Counted from the first letter of the stretch, positions 52,507 to 60,817 are shown. The stretch is DNA of 64,000 nucleotides from Persicitalea sp963716085 (GCA_963716085.1 OY970288.1:4526001-4590000); one strand, 5' to 3'. A program made the numbers and translations. Notes: a model not told the origin generated them from the sequence alone.

Positions 52507-52602
52507 ACTGCAAATTATTGCCTTCGGAAGTGTCCTCTTTCCTTTTAGCACATTGTACTAATTGCTTGATTAGGATAGAGTTAAGAACTTAAACATCATT
52601 TT

Positions 52603-52791
52603 ATGAAAAAATACAAAGTAATCGAAACGCTGGATTATCTGCCGGACGAATTCGACGTGGAGGAATTGGTAGAAAAACTACTGTTTGTCGAAGAGGTCGA
52701 AAAAGGAATTCAGGATGCTGAGGAAGGAAAGGTTATGAGTTTGGTAGAAGCCAGGCAGAAAATGGAGCGCAAATGGCAAGCATCGAAATAA
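52603..52791 (+). CDS. Antitoxin-like small protein of a broken toxin-antitoxin pair
   Basis: The 62-residue acidic protein has two predicted helices with FDVEELVEKLLFVEEVEKG and MSLVEARQKMERKW, the usual antitoxin C-terminal form that carries SLVEAR-type segments. The toxin ATG at 52773 lies inside the end of this gene, the overlap expected of type II modules. Only the first 28 residues of the toxin remain, so the antitoxin is now without its partner. Confidence 0.65.
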   Translation: MKKYKVIETLDYLPDEFDVEELVEKLLFVEEVEKGIQDAEEGKVMSLVEARQKMERKWQASK

Positions 52792-52859
52792 AGATTCCAG
52801 AATCTGCCTACTCAGACTTGGAGGAATTAGAGAATTATATTGGTCAAAGCATCAGCTAG
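52773..52859 (+). pseudogene. ParE/RelE toxin, truncated after 28 codons
   Basis: The N-terminal segment (IPESAYSDLEELENYIGQS) is a recognisable ParE/RelE opening, but a stop follows at 52857-52859 where the family continues for ~60 residues. The break is 26 bases before the left arm of a long inverted repeat, so the insertion of that element (or a recombination with it) probably cut the gene. Confidence 0.65.
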
Positions 52860-52884
52860 AATTGGCGGGAAACTACTCTTTGTA

Positions 52885-52968
52885 TTGGTGTAAACTTTGT
52901 GGCGGGGCCGTTGCAAACGGCCATTTATCCTTGGTACGCAGTCTTGCAGACTCCGCACAACGGGGGAG
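52885..52968 (+). repeat. Left arm of a long imperfect inverted repeat
   Basis: The arm matches the reverse complement of 56964-57066 in two blocks: GGTGTAAACTTTGTGGCGGG with GCGGGGCCGTT (52902-52912), and the end CTCCGCACAACGGGGGA (52951-52967), the last 17 bases being identical. It lies ~200 bases upstream of the three-gene operon. It continues into a T run (52974-52980). Confidence 0.75.
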
Positions 52969-53175
52969 TCGGCTTTTTTTGGAGCGAAATTTGCAAATCA
53001 ATCAGTAGTAGTAAGGCTACGAAGTGCTTCTAGAGAAGTGATACTTATAAGCTTAGATAGCCAATCACTAAATAAAAAGCAAAACGAACGAAGCATATGA
53101 TACATATAAATAACCAATATATGTAGATTTAGGTGGTACGAACGTGATAAAATCACAAATTCGTTAATTCAAATC

Positions 53176-54252
53176 ATGAAGAATTTAACTATAAATGCAG
53201 GCCCATTAACTAGCTATAGCAGCCTAAGTTATTATTTAGGGCCTAAATTGAAGGAACTAAGAGAAAACTATTTGTCTGGCATCACTCCAAATCTACTCCT
53301 TGATTTGAGTAGTTTGGAGTATGGTAAGATGAATATCTCTGCGCTTATAGCCTTATTAGCTATATGTAAAAAAGTTAGAGATTTTATAGGGTACCCAATT
53401 CCAACAATGATAAGATGGGATCCTAAGGTTCAAGGCTTCCTATCTGATATAGATTTTTTTAAAACGTCGGATCAACTTGATCTATTTAAATGGCAGCCCG
53501 AAGGAATAATTGGCGGATATAAAAGGGGTAATATAAATCCAAATACTAAAATCTTATTTTACAGAGATATAAGACCTATTAAAGATTTGAATAATGATTT
53601 GATCGGTATTGAAAAAGCAAAACTGAAGCAGAAGATTGCTCCACACTTTCTTATGAAATGTTCTAATCTATTCACAAATATGGAAGAAGAGATAGAGGAT
53701 AGAGTAAGTAATACAACACTAGAATTGATTGCAAATTCACTTATGCACGCAGAAGATATTGCGTTCGTAGGATTACAACGGTCTAACAAGAGAATAACAG
53801 TTGCGGTATGTGACGGAGGAATAGGATTTGCAAAATCACTACCTAGAACATATCCCACTATAGATATGTTTAAGAATTTATCTCATGTTGAAGGTATCGT
53901 AATTGGAAGTTTAATACAACAAAATCAACATGGATTAAGGTTAGCAATAAATGAAGTGCTAAATTTTGATGAATATGACAGAAACTTCGAAATTAATGAG
54001 GGATACGTAACGATCTCATCGTTTGATTCTGAAATTAGATGGCAAAAATACAACTGGCTGAAAGCTCTGAATTACTTCGAAAACTTTGACACTCGAAATA
54101 GCGTACTGGATTGTGAAGATTTTTTGGGGATTTCAGTATCCGAGTACTTGAGTAAAGAAGAGTTAAATAGAGGTTATTGGAAAAAATATGACAATATTTT
54201 AATTGGGACTAGAATTACATTTGAAATTAATTTAAAGAATAGATATGCCTAG
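53176..54252 (+). CDS. STAS-GHKL ATPase protein of the three-gene operon (gene A)
   Basis: The 358-residue protein has a STAS-like N-terminal domain (NLLLDLSSLEYGKMNISALIA, residues ~38-60), a middle linker and a GHKL (histidine-kinase-type) ATPase domain: N box E183-N187 (TLELIANSLMHAE), G1 D213-x-G-x-G (CDGGIGFA), G2 near 252-255 (HGLRLA) and the final GTRITFEIN strand. No transmembrane segment, phosphoacceptor His or receiver is present, so it is not a classical sensor kinase. Such pairs of STAS and GHKL domains are used in partner switching (SpoIIAB or RsbW kinases). Here both are in one chain. The gene is very AT-rich, unlike its neighbours. Confidence 0.7.
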   Translation: MKNLTINAGPLTSYSSLSYYLGPKLKELRENYLSGITPNLLLDLSSLEYGKMNISALIALLAICKKVRDFIGYPIPTMIRWDPKVQGFLSDIDFFKTSDQLDLFKWQPEGIIGGYKRGNINPNTKILFYRDIRPIKDLNNDLIGIEKAKLKQKIAPHFLMKCSNLFTNMEEEIEDRVSNTTLELIANSLMHAEDIAFVGLQRSNKRITVAVCDGGIGFAKSLPRTYPTIDMFKNLSHVEGIVIGSLIQQNQHGLRLAINEVLNFDEYDRNFEINEGYVTISSFDSEIRWQKYNWLKALNYFENFDTRNSVLDCEDFLGISVSEYLSKEELNRGYWKKYDNILIGTRITFEINLKNRYA

Positions 54253-55243
54253 AGATTATACATATATTATATTTACTGATTTCGTTTACATACGTGTAAC
54301 AGGAATGATATGGTGTTATAACGGATTGACGAATCCTAATAATCTTGATAAAGATGCTGGCGATGCTATAAAAGATGTGTATTTGTCAATTGAAAGGGAG
54401 AAGCCTATAATTATAGATTGTAAAGGTGTCTCAGGTGTAACTGATCACTCTTGGGATATTTTGTTTAAGTCAATCAACAATACAAAAAGAGAAATAATCT
54501 TTATAAATTTTCAGAGTATTTCTCAAAAGATAAATGCAAGTAAGGTTGAATTTTGCACTTCATTAAAAATGAAAAGTGAAGATGATAGTTTTTCTATTTA
54601 TAATAACTCTTTAAAAATAAAATCACTAGATAATATAAATGTGTTAGTTGATAAACATATAGTTAGCACTATTAAAGAAATGGTGCAAAGGTCTTTTACC
54701 GAGTATCCAAACGGTGAAATGAAGCTGCTATCTTCCACTCCTGTTTATTCAAACGGTGAATTTGACGCCTCAGATTTAATTTCACATCAAAAGTCTTTCT
54801 ACTGGATATCTTTGAAATTATCAGACGTAGTAAAAGAGTTAATTCAAAAATACAGGATAGGTGGTATCAATTCTAAAATAAAAATTTTAGCTGTTAGCCT
54901 TAGATCTAGTCCATTTGCTGCTGCGGTTAGCCTTCTACTTGGTCTTCAAATCGAAACTGTGGATCACTTTGGGCCTATATTTAGGAATTATGAGCCTGAT
55001 GCGTCAACTTCGGACGTAAATGAGTATATATATATTGGAGATTTTTCAGTTGGCGGAACTGAGATAAAAATATCAAAAACATACGCCCATCTAAAAAAAT
55101 CTATGTTGAATCATGCTGTCGTAATTGGGAGTTTGCTATCTTCTGACTGTTACAAAGAATTCATGATGCATTCAATAGTATTGCTCAGAGATTGTTCGCC
55201 AAATGTGAAGTATTCAATAGAAAATAATTTGCCAATTCCATGA
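54245..55243 (+). CDS. STAS-phosphoribosyltransferase-like protein of the three-gene operon (gene B)
   Basis: The 332-residue protein starts eight bases inside gene A. Its N-terminal half has a STAS-like element (PIIIDCKGVSGVTDHSWDIL, residues ~53-72). The C-terminal half has phosphoribosyltransferase features: IKILAVSLRSSPFAAAVSLLLGLQ and the PRPP-loop-like YIYIGDFSVGGTEI (residues ~262-273), where the usual two acidic residues are reduced to one. Such domains move or exchange ribose phosphate on bases. The fusion with STAS is unusual; I know of no named family. Translation is coupled to gene A and to gene C. Confidence 0.62.
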   Translation: MPRDYTYIIFTDFVYIRVTGMIWCYNGLTNPNNLDKDAGDAIKDVYLSIEREKPIIIDCKGVSGVTDHSWDILFKSINNTKREIIFINFQSISQKINASKVEFCTSLKMKSEDDSFSIYNNSLKIKSLDNINVLVDKHIVSTIKEMVQRSFTEYPNGEMKLLSSTPVYSNGEFDASDLISHQKSFYWISLKLSDVVKELIQKYRIGGINSKIKILAVSLRSSPFAAAVSLLLGLQIETVDHFGPIFRNYEPDASTSDVNEYIYIGDFSVGGTEIKISKTYAHLKKSMLNHAVVIGSLLSSDCYKEFMMHSIVLLRDCSPNVKYSIENNLPIP

Positions 55244-56964
55244 AATCAGAACTTTTAAAAGTTTTACATCTAACAGATTTACACTTAGATGATATTACAT
55301 CGACTAATGAAAAGTTAAGAGTTGCATTCTATAAAGAGTTTTTAGATGGGTTGAAAGAAAAAGTAAGTAGCACCATCGGAGATGGCATAGATATGCTGCT
55401 TTGTACTGGTGATTTTGTTAACGTAGGAAAGGTTGAAAACTATCAGCACGCCAAAATTATATTAGAATACCTATGTTTAATCTTCAGTATTAGTAAATCG
55501 CAAATAAGTTTGTGCATTGGGAATCATGATTTTGATCTAAAACTTGATAAGTCAGGTCAGTCAAAAAAGGCTAGAAGTGAATTTTATGAATTAGAAAGCG
55601 AATTTAATCCGCAAAAACTTATTATTGGCAATGAGTTTTTTAAGATTTATTTAGATGAATCAAAAGATATTTACATACTGACTTTTGATTCAACCTATGG
55701 TTGTAGTGGAGAGAATATACCATCTCAACTAGAAGATATTGAAATAGATAATATTATATCTGCAATTGATACACACGTTCCATCGTCAAATTATTTATTT
55801 ATATTATCTCATTACCCGATGATTTTGTTTAATAGATCTCAAATTGTAACGGAAGAAATTGGGTGGGTTGATAATCATCTATGGAAGTCTGGAAATCTAC
55901 TTGTAGAGAGAATTTATAATAAAAGAAAAAGTTGCTTTACTTTTTGGTTCTTTGGAGATGGCCATATTCCTGATTTTTGGTCTTACAATGATTTTCACCA
56001 TTTTCTTATGACAGGAATGTTAGGTGGAAATTTTGTAAATCCAACATTTACAACAAAGACTGGGGATATTGTACCGTTTAATAAGACTAACGAGTCAAAG
56101 GTTGTGCTAATAAATAATATAGACAAGACAATAAGTATAAATACTTATCAATATAAAAGTAGAGCACACAAATATAGCCCTCACACTGGATATTGGGAAC
56201 ACACGGTTAGTGATATTAGATTGGTTGATAATCCCTTTTTAAGAGATAATAAAAATACTGATTCTTTCAAAGGAAATATCTCACTTACTAAGAGTTCGGA
56301 TACCAGTACTTCTCTAATAAGTCAAAGCGTTCAAGAGGAAATAATCAATCAAGTAAGAGAAAGAAGACTATATAAATTTGACAGATATGCTACTTCTGAA
56401 TCTGAGACGACCCTTGCTTGGATTTCTTTAACAGACTTATTTGAAAGCAATGAGTTACTAAGCAGGTGCATTCAGAAAAGTATATTTTGGCTTTCAGAGA
56501 TAATAGATTTAGACAACTCAGCTACATTATTTATTGGAATTGATTTCTGGGGTTCTATTTTCTCAAGCCAAGCTTCAGTTATAAGGAACGTCTCTAACTA
56601 CTGTGTTGCTTCTAAGGCAAGAAGCAAACATAATGCATTATTTGAAAAGCCCGAATATCTAAAAAACAGGCTTTCTTCTACTATACAATCTTATCAAAAT
56701 ATTGTGTTATTTACCGATGTCGTCTCAACTGGAAATACAGTAGTCAATATTAAGGATGAAATTATCGAAGTGTTGGAATTAGAAGAAAATAAATTTAACT
56801 GGATAGCTGTATCTATAATCTCTGATATAAAACAGATAAGAAATGTTAAATTGAATAAGTTTAAGTCTATTGGATCTTTGTGTACTGATTTACGTATTCC
56901 AATTTTAGAAAATGACGAACTACCTGATGTAAATATTCTACCAATTAAATATGATCTTAGATAG
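55240..56964 (+). CDS. Calcineurin-like phosphoesterase fused to a phosphoribosyltransferase-like domain (gene C)
   Basis: The 574-residue protein overlaps gene B by four bases. Its N-terminal domain is a calcineurin-like metallophosphoesterase: D13-x-H15 (LTDLHLDD), G57-D58 (CTGDFVN), N95-H96-D97 (GNHDF), H191 (SHYPM) and G241-H242 in GDGHIPDFW, where the last of the usual two His is replaced by Pro. The C-terminal region (residues ~370-570) carries ATLFIGIDFWGS and the PRPP-loop LFTDVVSTGNTV (489-500), a full phosphoribosyltransferase motif. The phosphoesterase may act on a nucleotide or cyclic nucleotide. The order of domains is unlike any family I can name. Confidence 0.65.
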   Translation: MKSELLKVLHLTDLHLDDITSTNEKLRVAFYKEFLDGLKEKVSSTIGDGIDMLLCTGDFVNVGKVENYQHAKIILEYLCLIFSISKSQISLCIGNHDFDLKLDKSGQSKKARSEFYELESEFNPQKLIIGNEFFKIYLDESKDIYILTFDSTYGCSGENIPSQLEDIEIDNIISAIDTHVPSSNYLFILSHYPMILFNRSQIVTEEIGWVDNHLWKSGNLLVERIYNKRKSCFTFWFFGDGHIPDFWSYNDFHHFLMTGMLGGNFVNPTFTTKTGDIVPFNKTNESKVVLINNIDKTISINTYQYKSRAHKYSPHTGYWEHTVSDIRLVDNPFLRDNKNTDSFKGNISLTKSSDTSTSLISQSVQEEIINQVRERRLYKFDRYATSESETTLAWISLTDLFESNELLSRCIQKSIFWLSEIIDLDNSATLFIGIDFWGSIFSSQASVIRNVSNYCVASKARSKHNALFEKPEYLKNRLSSTIQSYQNIVLFTDVVSTGNTVVNIKDEIIEVLELEENKFNWIAVSIISDIKQIRNVKLNKFKSIGSLCTDLRIPILENDELPDVNILPIKYDLR

Positions 56965-57066
56965 TGTCCCCCGTTGTGCGGAGTTTGCAAAACTGCTTAC
57001 TAAACATGATGGGCTGCCGGAAGGCTGGCCCCGTTTAACGGCCCCGCCGCCAAGTTTACGCCAACG
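56964..57066 (-). repeat. Right arm of the long imperfect inverted repeat
   Basis: It begins in the last base of gene C. The block TCCCCCGTTGTGCGGAG (56967-56983) is the exact complement of 52951-52967, and AACGGCCCCGC (57037-57047) that of 52902-52912; the middle is less alike. It runs up to the end of the RelE-type gene (57071). Confidence 0.75.
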
Positions 57067-57070
57067 CTCA

Positions 57071-57415
57071 TCACTCGTTCTTTTGAATCCATTCCAGCAA
57101 ATCGCGAATCTCCTTATCATTCAGACTCGACCGATCCGCCTTGTCGTAGATCGAGAGTAGGTAAACTTCTTCATCAGCTAAGATCACGCAGGTAATCACT
57201 CTTGCTCCACCTGACTTTCCCTTATTCTTGCTGGCGATGGATAGCCGAATCTTGTAACAATCGCCTCCCAATGGTGTCCCTTGTGTAGGCTCTGTTCCAA
57301 GGCTTTCAAGTAGAGCAGCAAGTTCCTTTTTGAGCGAAGGAAACTTCTTTACCAGCTTTTTAGCTTGTCGCTGGAAAGGCAGGATGGGGATAACCTCAAA
57401 GTCTTTCGATTTCAT
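57071..57415 (-). CDS. RelE family toxin
   Basis: The 114-residue protein has the RelE pattern with PFQRQAKKLVKKFPSLKKEL, then the core strands YKIRLSIASKNKGKSGGARVITCVI and VYLLSIYDKADRSSL. It ends near the right arm of the inverted repeat. The RelE-like mRNA endonuclease activity is inferred from fold; the longer C-terminus (NDKEIRDLLEWIQ) is typical of the YafO/HigB-like branch. It overlaps its antitoxin by 20 bases. Confidence 0.85.
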   Translation of the reverse strand: MKSKDFEVIPILPFQRQAKKLVKKFPSLKKELAALLESLGTEPTQGTPLGGDCYKIRLSIASKNKGKSGGARVITCVILADEEVYLLSIYDKADRSSLNDKEIRDLLEWIQKNE

Positions 57416-57635
57416 GCAAAAAGTCGCTCAAACTAGGTTTTTCGGCTTTTCCGGCTCTGATTTCCCTCATTTGCTCAAAAGCCTCAAGCAATTCCTCCAG
57501 GTGCTGCCGCTTAGAAAGTGATTTCTGATCAGCCGTTGGCAAATCTAGTTTCTTGCGAAGCGGCTCCCACTCGTTGATAGGGATAAATACCCCCGTAACT
57601 TCACCCTTATGATCGGAAATATATTGCAGGTTCAT
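57396..57635 (-). CDS. Antitoxin of the RelE-type module
   Basis: The 79-residue protein has a short strand (LQYISDHKGEVTGVFIP) and a charged helical C-terminus, the usual layout of Phd-like antitoxins. It starts at ATG 57635 and its last 20 bases overlap the toxin's start, as coupled type II modules do. The strand resembles that of the upstream antitoxin at 50104. It lies next to the fbp gene but is transcribed towards the three-gene operon. Confidence 0.8.
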   Translation of the reverse strand: MNLQYISDHKGEVTGVFIPINEWEPLRKKLDLPTADQKSLSKRQHLEELLEAFEQMREIRAGKAEKPSLSDFLHEIERL

Positions 57636-57823
57636 TTTATAAGTTTTAAAGGTGGCCTTCCTTATTCTAAGCCATGATCCGTGTCTCCATAGACTGTGCT
57701 GTTATGCCAACAAACTTACTAAAACCTGTCCATAAAATGAGTCAGAATGCCAAACTCCCCGCTAACCCTAGCCGGGCCGCGCCCGATTGCAAAGCAGATG
57801 GTATCCCCGCTAACCACGGTGAA

Positions 57824-57884
57824 GCTAAAAAGCAATGCCGAACCCAGGGCGATCGGTGGAAAACTTAGGACATTACGCTGCCTA
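57824..57884 (+). repeat. 61-bp dispersed repeat, right copy
   Basis: It aligns with 49989-50050 in the same orientation (about 47 of 61 positions). Its last ~20 bases run into the 3' coding end of fbp (stop at 57865-57867), so fbp ends within the repeat. The pair brackets the ~7.8-kb accessory island. Confidence 0.55.
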
Positions 57885-58899
57885 AATCATGCTGAACCTG
57901 TCGCTCCTTACCCACTAATTCCTCGACCATCACCTTGGCCCCAATAAACAAGGGGGTGCGTTGATGTAAGCTTACCGGATCAATATCCAGGATCGACTGT
58001 TCCTGAGAAACGGCCAAACAGTTCGCTTTTTCGGCGATAAACGCCAGGGGATAAGCTTCGTAGAGAAGGCGGAGTTTGCCTTCGGGATTTTTCGCCGTGG
58101 CGGGGTACAGGTATATCCCGCCTTTGATGAGGTTGCGGTGAAAATCGGCGACCAGCGAACCGATATAGCGGGCACTGTACCTCCTTTTGCGGCATTCACT
58201 CAAATAGTCCTGAACTTCCTCGGGAAACTCCGGCAGGTACCCATCGTTGTACGAATAAATCTGACCATCGGCGGGGCTGCGCATATCGGGATGCGAGAGG
58301 ATAAATTCACCCAGGGAGGCGTCGTAGGTAAAACCATTCACGCTATGACCCGTGGTGTACACCAGGATGGTGGACGAGCCGTACAGGATATAGCCCGCCG
58401 CCACCTGCTTGCGGCCGCCCTGCATGAAATCTTCCAGGGTGGCCTTAGTACCGGCTGGGGTTATACGTCGGTAGATGGAGAAGATGGTGCCGATGGAAAC
58501 ATTCACGTCGATGTTGGACGAACCATCCAGCGGGTCAATGGCGACGACGTACTTTCCGTCATCGTTTCCGGTATGAATAATTTCTTCCTCCTCCTCCGAA
58601 ATGATGGCGCAGGCTTCTCCTCCGTTTCTCAAAGCCCGGTAAAAACGGATGTCGGCGATCACATCCAGCTTCTGCTGGTTCTCTCCCTGCACATTTTCGT
58701 TTCCCATTTCACCCGTCAGGTCGATGAGTCCGGCCCGGTTTACTTCGCGGTGGATGATTTTCCCGGCCAGCGCGATGTCTCGCAGCAATTGCGAGAGGTC
58801 GCCCGAGGCGTAGGGGAACGCCGTTTGCCGATGCATGATGTAGCGGTCCAGCGTAACCCCAACGGGTAGAGCCAAAGGGTGTGAGTCGTTGTTTTCCAT
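57865..58899 (-). CDS. fbp: Class I fructose-1,6-bisphosphatase
   Basis: The 344-residue protein contains the family signature DPLDGSSNIDVNVSIGT, with further conserved blocks AIISEEEEE and YSARYIGSLVADFHRNLIKGGIYLYP. It dephosphorylates fructose-1,6-bisphosphate to fructose-6-phosphate, the committed step of gluconeogenesis. Its place at the end of an alginate-type operon makes sense: growth on uronates yields pyruvate and triose phosphate, so hexose phosphates must be rebuilt. It starts nine bases after the aldolase stop (58909), so it is the last gene of that operon. Its stop lies in a dispersed repeat. Confidence 0.97.
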   Translation of the reverse strand: MENNDSHPLALPVGVTLDRYIMHRQTAFPYASGDLSQLLRDIALAGKIIHREVNRAGLIDLTGEMGNENVQGENQQKLDVIADIRFYRALRNGGEACAIISEEEEEIIHTGNDDGKYVVAIDPLDGSSNIDVNVSIGTIFSIYRRITPAGTKATLEDFMQGGRKQVAAGYILYGSSTILVYTTGHSVNGFTYDASLGEFILSHPDMRSPADGQIYSYNDGYLPEFPEEVQDYLSECRKRRYSARYIGSLVADFHRNLIKGGIYLYPATAKNPEGKLRLLYEAYPLAFIAEKANCLAVSQEQSILDIDPVSLHQRTPLFIGAKVMVEELVGKERQVQHDLGSVMS

Positions 58900-58908
58900 G
58901 GAATGAAG

Positions 58909-59562
58909 TTAATCTTGATTCAAAAAAAGATGAGAAGCGTCATTGAGTAAAGTAGCAATCCGGCTGCTGAGTGTCGCCGGATCGGCATCCGCGAAAAGCT
59001 GGGAGCCGACGCCGACGGCGGTGGCCCCCGCCCCGAACCAGGTTTCCAGACTTTCGAGGGTCGGTTCGACCCCGCTCGTGACCATGAGTTTCAGCCAGGG
59101 CAACGGGCCTCTGATCGCTCTGACGAAAGCAGGCCCCACGACATTGGCGGGAAATATCTTGACCAGACTGGCCCCAAGCTGGGTGGCGTGGTAAACCTCG
59201 TTCAGCGTGGTACCCGCAGGCACCCACAAGACGTCCCGCTCCCGGCAAAGTTCTCCCACCGCAGCCGTAGTTACGGGCTGCACCACGAAGTCGGCGCCCG
59301 CATCGAGGAAGCCCGAGGCCTCCTCCGGGGTCAGGATCGTGCCGATTCCTAGCGCCATACCGGGACAGTGCTCCCGCACGAACCGAACGAGTTCAGTAAA
59401 AACGGCCAGGGCATTCTCTCCCCGGTTGGTGAATTCGCACACCCGAAGTCCGCCGGTATAACAGGCTTCGACGATATTGCGGGCGTACCCGGCGTCCGCG
59501 TGGTAAAAGACGGGGACAATGGGGTGCGCGACAATTAATTCAAGGGCGGCTTTGGGTGTCAT
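58909..59562 (-). CDS. eda: KDPG aldolase (2-dehydro-3-deoxyphosphogluconate aldolase)
   Basis: The 217-residue protein is a TIM-barrel aldolase with the Schiff-base Lys in ASLVKIFPANVVGPAF and the catalytic Glu in VCEFTNRGENAL. It cleaves 2-keto-3-deoxy-6-phosphogluconate into pyruvate and glyceraldehyde-3-phosphate, ending the Entner-Doudoroff or uronate route. It lies between kdgK and fbp with 12- and 9-base gaps, a compact operon. The alternative substrate (4-hydroxy-2-oxoglutarate) is less likely in this context. Confidence 0.95.
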   Translation of the reverse strand: MTPKAALELIVAHPIVPVFYHADAGYARNIVEACYTGGLRVCEFTNRGENALAVFTELVRFVREHCPGMALGIGTILTPEEASGFLDAGADFVVQPVTTAAVGELCRERDVLWVPAGTTLNEVYHATQLGASLVKIFPANVVGPAFVRAIRGPLPWLKLMVTSGVEPTLESLETWFGAGATAVGVGSQLFADADPATLSSRIATLLNDASHLFLNQD

Positions 59563-59574
59563 TTTTGAAAAGGC

Positions 59575-60606
59575 TTAGGATACGAGTGATGGTGCAGCCA
59601 TACGATTTTGAATATCATCTATGGTCTGCTGCGTGGCGTCCCCTTTCTCCTGTAATTTGCCAAAGGCCGCCGCGGCGGCAAAGTCGATTACTTCCTGCGG
59701 GGAATGCTGATTGTGAAGGCCGTAAATGAGGCCCGCCATGAAACAGTCGCCGCTCCCGATTTTATCAACCACGGTAGGTGTCTGCCACTCCGGCGAAACG
59801 TACTGTTTTCCGTCCGTATCGAGCGTGGCGAAGTACCGGAGTCCGGTGGGCGGGACATCGAAGCGAAACGTATTAGCAACCACCTGGCAGCGCGGGAATC
59901 GGTTTCGCAAAGCCGCTGCCGTGGCGCGGGCGTGTTCGGCGTAGTCGGAGCGCTTCCCTTTGGCGTGAATGTCAGCATCCAGCGGAATGCCCAGGAGCGC
60001 ATTCGCCGACCAGATATTTCCCATTACGATATCACAGTGTTCTACCAGTTCCGACATCACCTCGGTGGGCTTCGCGCCGTAGTTCCAGAGCTGCGCCCGG
60101 TGATTCAAATCCATGGAAATGGTGATGCCCTTTTCCGAAGCGGCCATTACCAATTCCTTGCAAGCTCTGGTTACGCCGGCATTGAGGGCCGGGCTGATCG
60201 CGCTCAGGTGCAACCACTTGGTGTGTTCGAGGATCGGTTGCCAATCCACCTGATTGGCGTCCAATTCCGAAAACGCCGAATACTCCCGGACGTAGTGAAC
60301 ACCTCCTTGCTTAAGGTCGCCGCCCTGAGAGAGGTAGTAGCAACCAATCCGCTCGCCGGAGCGCAGAATAGGCGTCGAATCGACACCCCGGCGCTCGATT
60401 TCGTCGATGATGTCATCCGCAATGTGATTTTCGGGTAAAGCCGTGCAGTAAGCGGCGGACTGTCCCCAGCGGGCCAGCGCGGTAGCCACGTTGAGTTCGG
60501 CACCGCCCACGAAGACCGGCAGCTTACCCTGGCGAATCCACTCCCCGTTCGGGGTCGGGGAATACCTCAGCAATACCTCCCCAAAGGCGCATATTTCAGC
60601 TTTCAT
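59575..60606 (-). CDS. kdgK: 2-dehydro-3-deoxygluconokinase (PfkB-type sugar kinase)
   Basis: The 343-residue protein shows the PfkB kinase fold: GEVLLRYSPTPNGEW, the VGGAELNVATALARWG loop and the catalytic/anion-hole motif KIGSGDCFMAGLIYG. KDG kinase phosphorylates 2-keto-3-deoxygluconate to KDPG. Its placing directly before the KDPG aldolase (12 bases) makes the assignment firm. The start at ATG 60606 gives the usual N-terminus. Confidence 0.94.
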   Translation of the reverse strand: MKAEICAFGEVLLRYSPTPNGEWIRQGKLPVFVGGAELNVATALARWGQSAAYCTALPENHIADDIIDEIERRGVDSTPILRSGERIGCYYLSQGGDLKQGGVHYVREYSAFSELDANQVDWQPILEHTKWLHLSAISPALNAGVTRACKELVMAASEKGITISMDLNHRAQLWNYGAKPTEVMSELVEHCDIVMGNIWSANALLGIPLDADIHAKGKRSDYAEHARATAAALRNRFPRCQVVANTFRFDVPPTGLRYFATLDTDGKQYVSPEWQTPTVVDKIGSGDCFMAGLIYGLHNQHSPQEVIDFAAAAAFGKLQEKGDATQQTIDDIQNRMAAPSLVS

Positions 60607-60656
60607 AAAGCAAGTCGATTAAGGAACATTTGAAAAACAACTTAGTCAAATGCCTA

Positions 60657-60817
60657 CCCCGGAGGGCCGGGCGGCCGGTGCCGTCAGCCGTTAATAGAAA
60701 ATCAATTCGTAAAATGCGTCACACCCCGGAGGGACGGTCCGCCGCTGCGGTCGGCCCCTCCGGGGCGAGTAGAGTCAGGGTTGCATTGTTGCTATTAACG
60801 GGCGACCCCTCCGGGGT
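60657..60817. repeat. GC-rich inverted-repeat cluster (REP-like)
   Basis: Copies of CCCCGGAGGG and its complement recur: 60657-60666, 60724-60733 with 60755-60765 (a hairpin), and the palindrome ACCCCTCCGGGGT at 60805-60817. They fill the 246-base gap between kdgK and the MFS gene and look like dispersed palindromic repeats, a possible transcript stop between the two. Confidence 0.6.

Noticed and set aside
53176..54252. Gene A as an ordinary two-component histidine kinase
   Set aside because: There is no H box or transmembrane sensor; only the GHKL ATPase motifs and a STAS-like domain are seen.
57071..57635. The RelE-type pair as part of the three-gene system
   Set aside because: It is on the opposite strand, outside the inverted-repeat arm, and is not AT-rich, so it seems an independent module.
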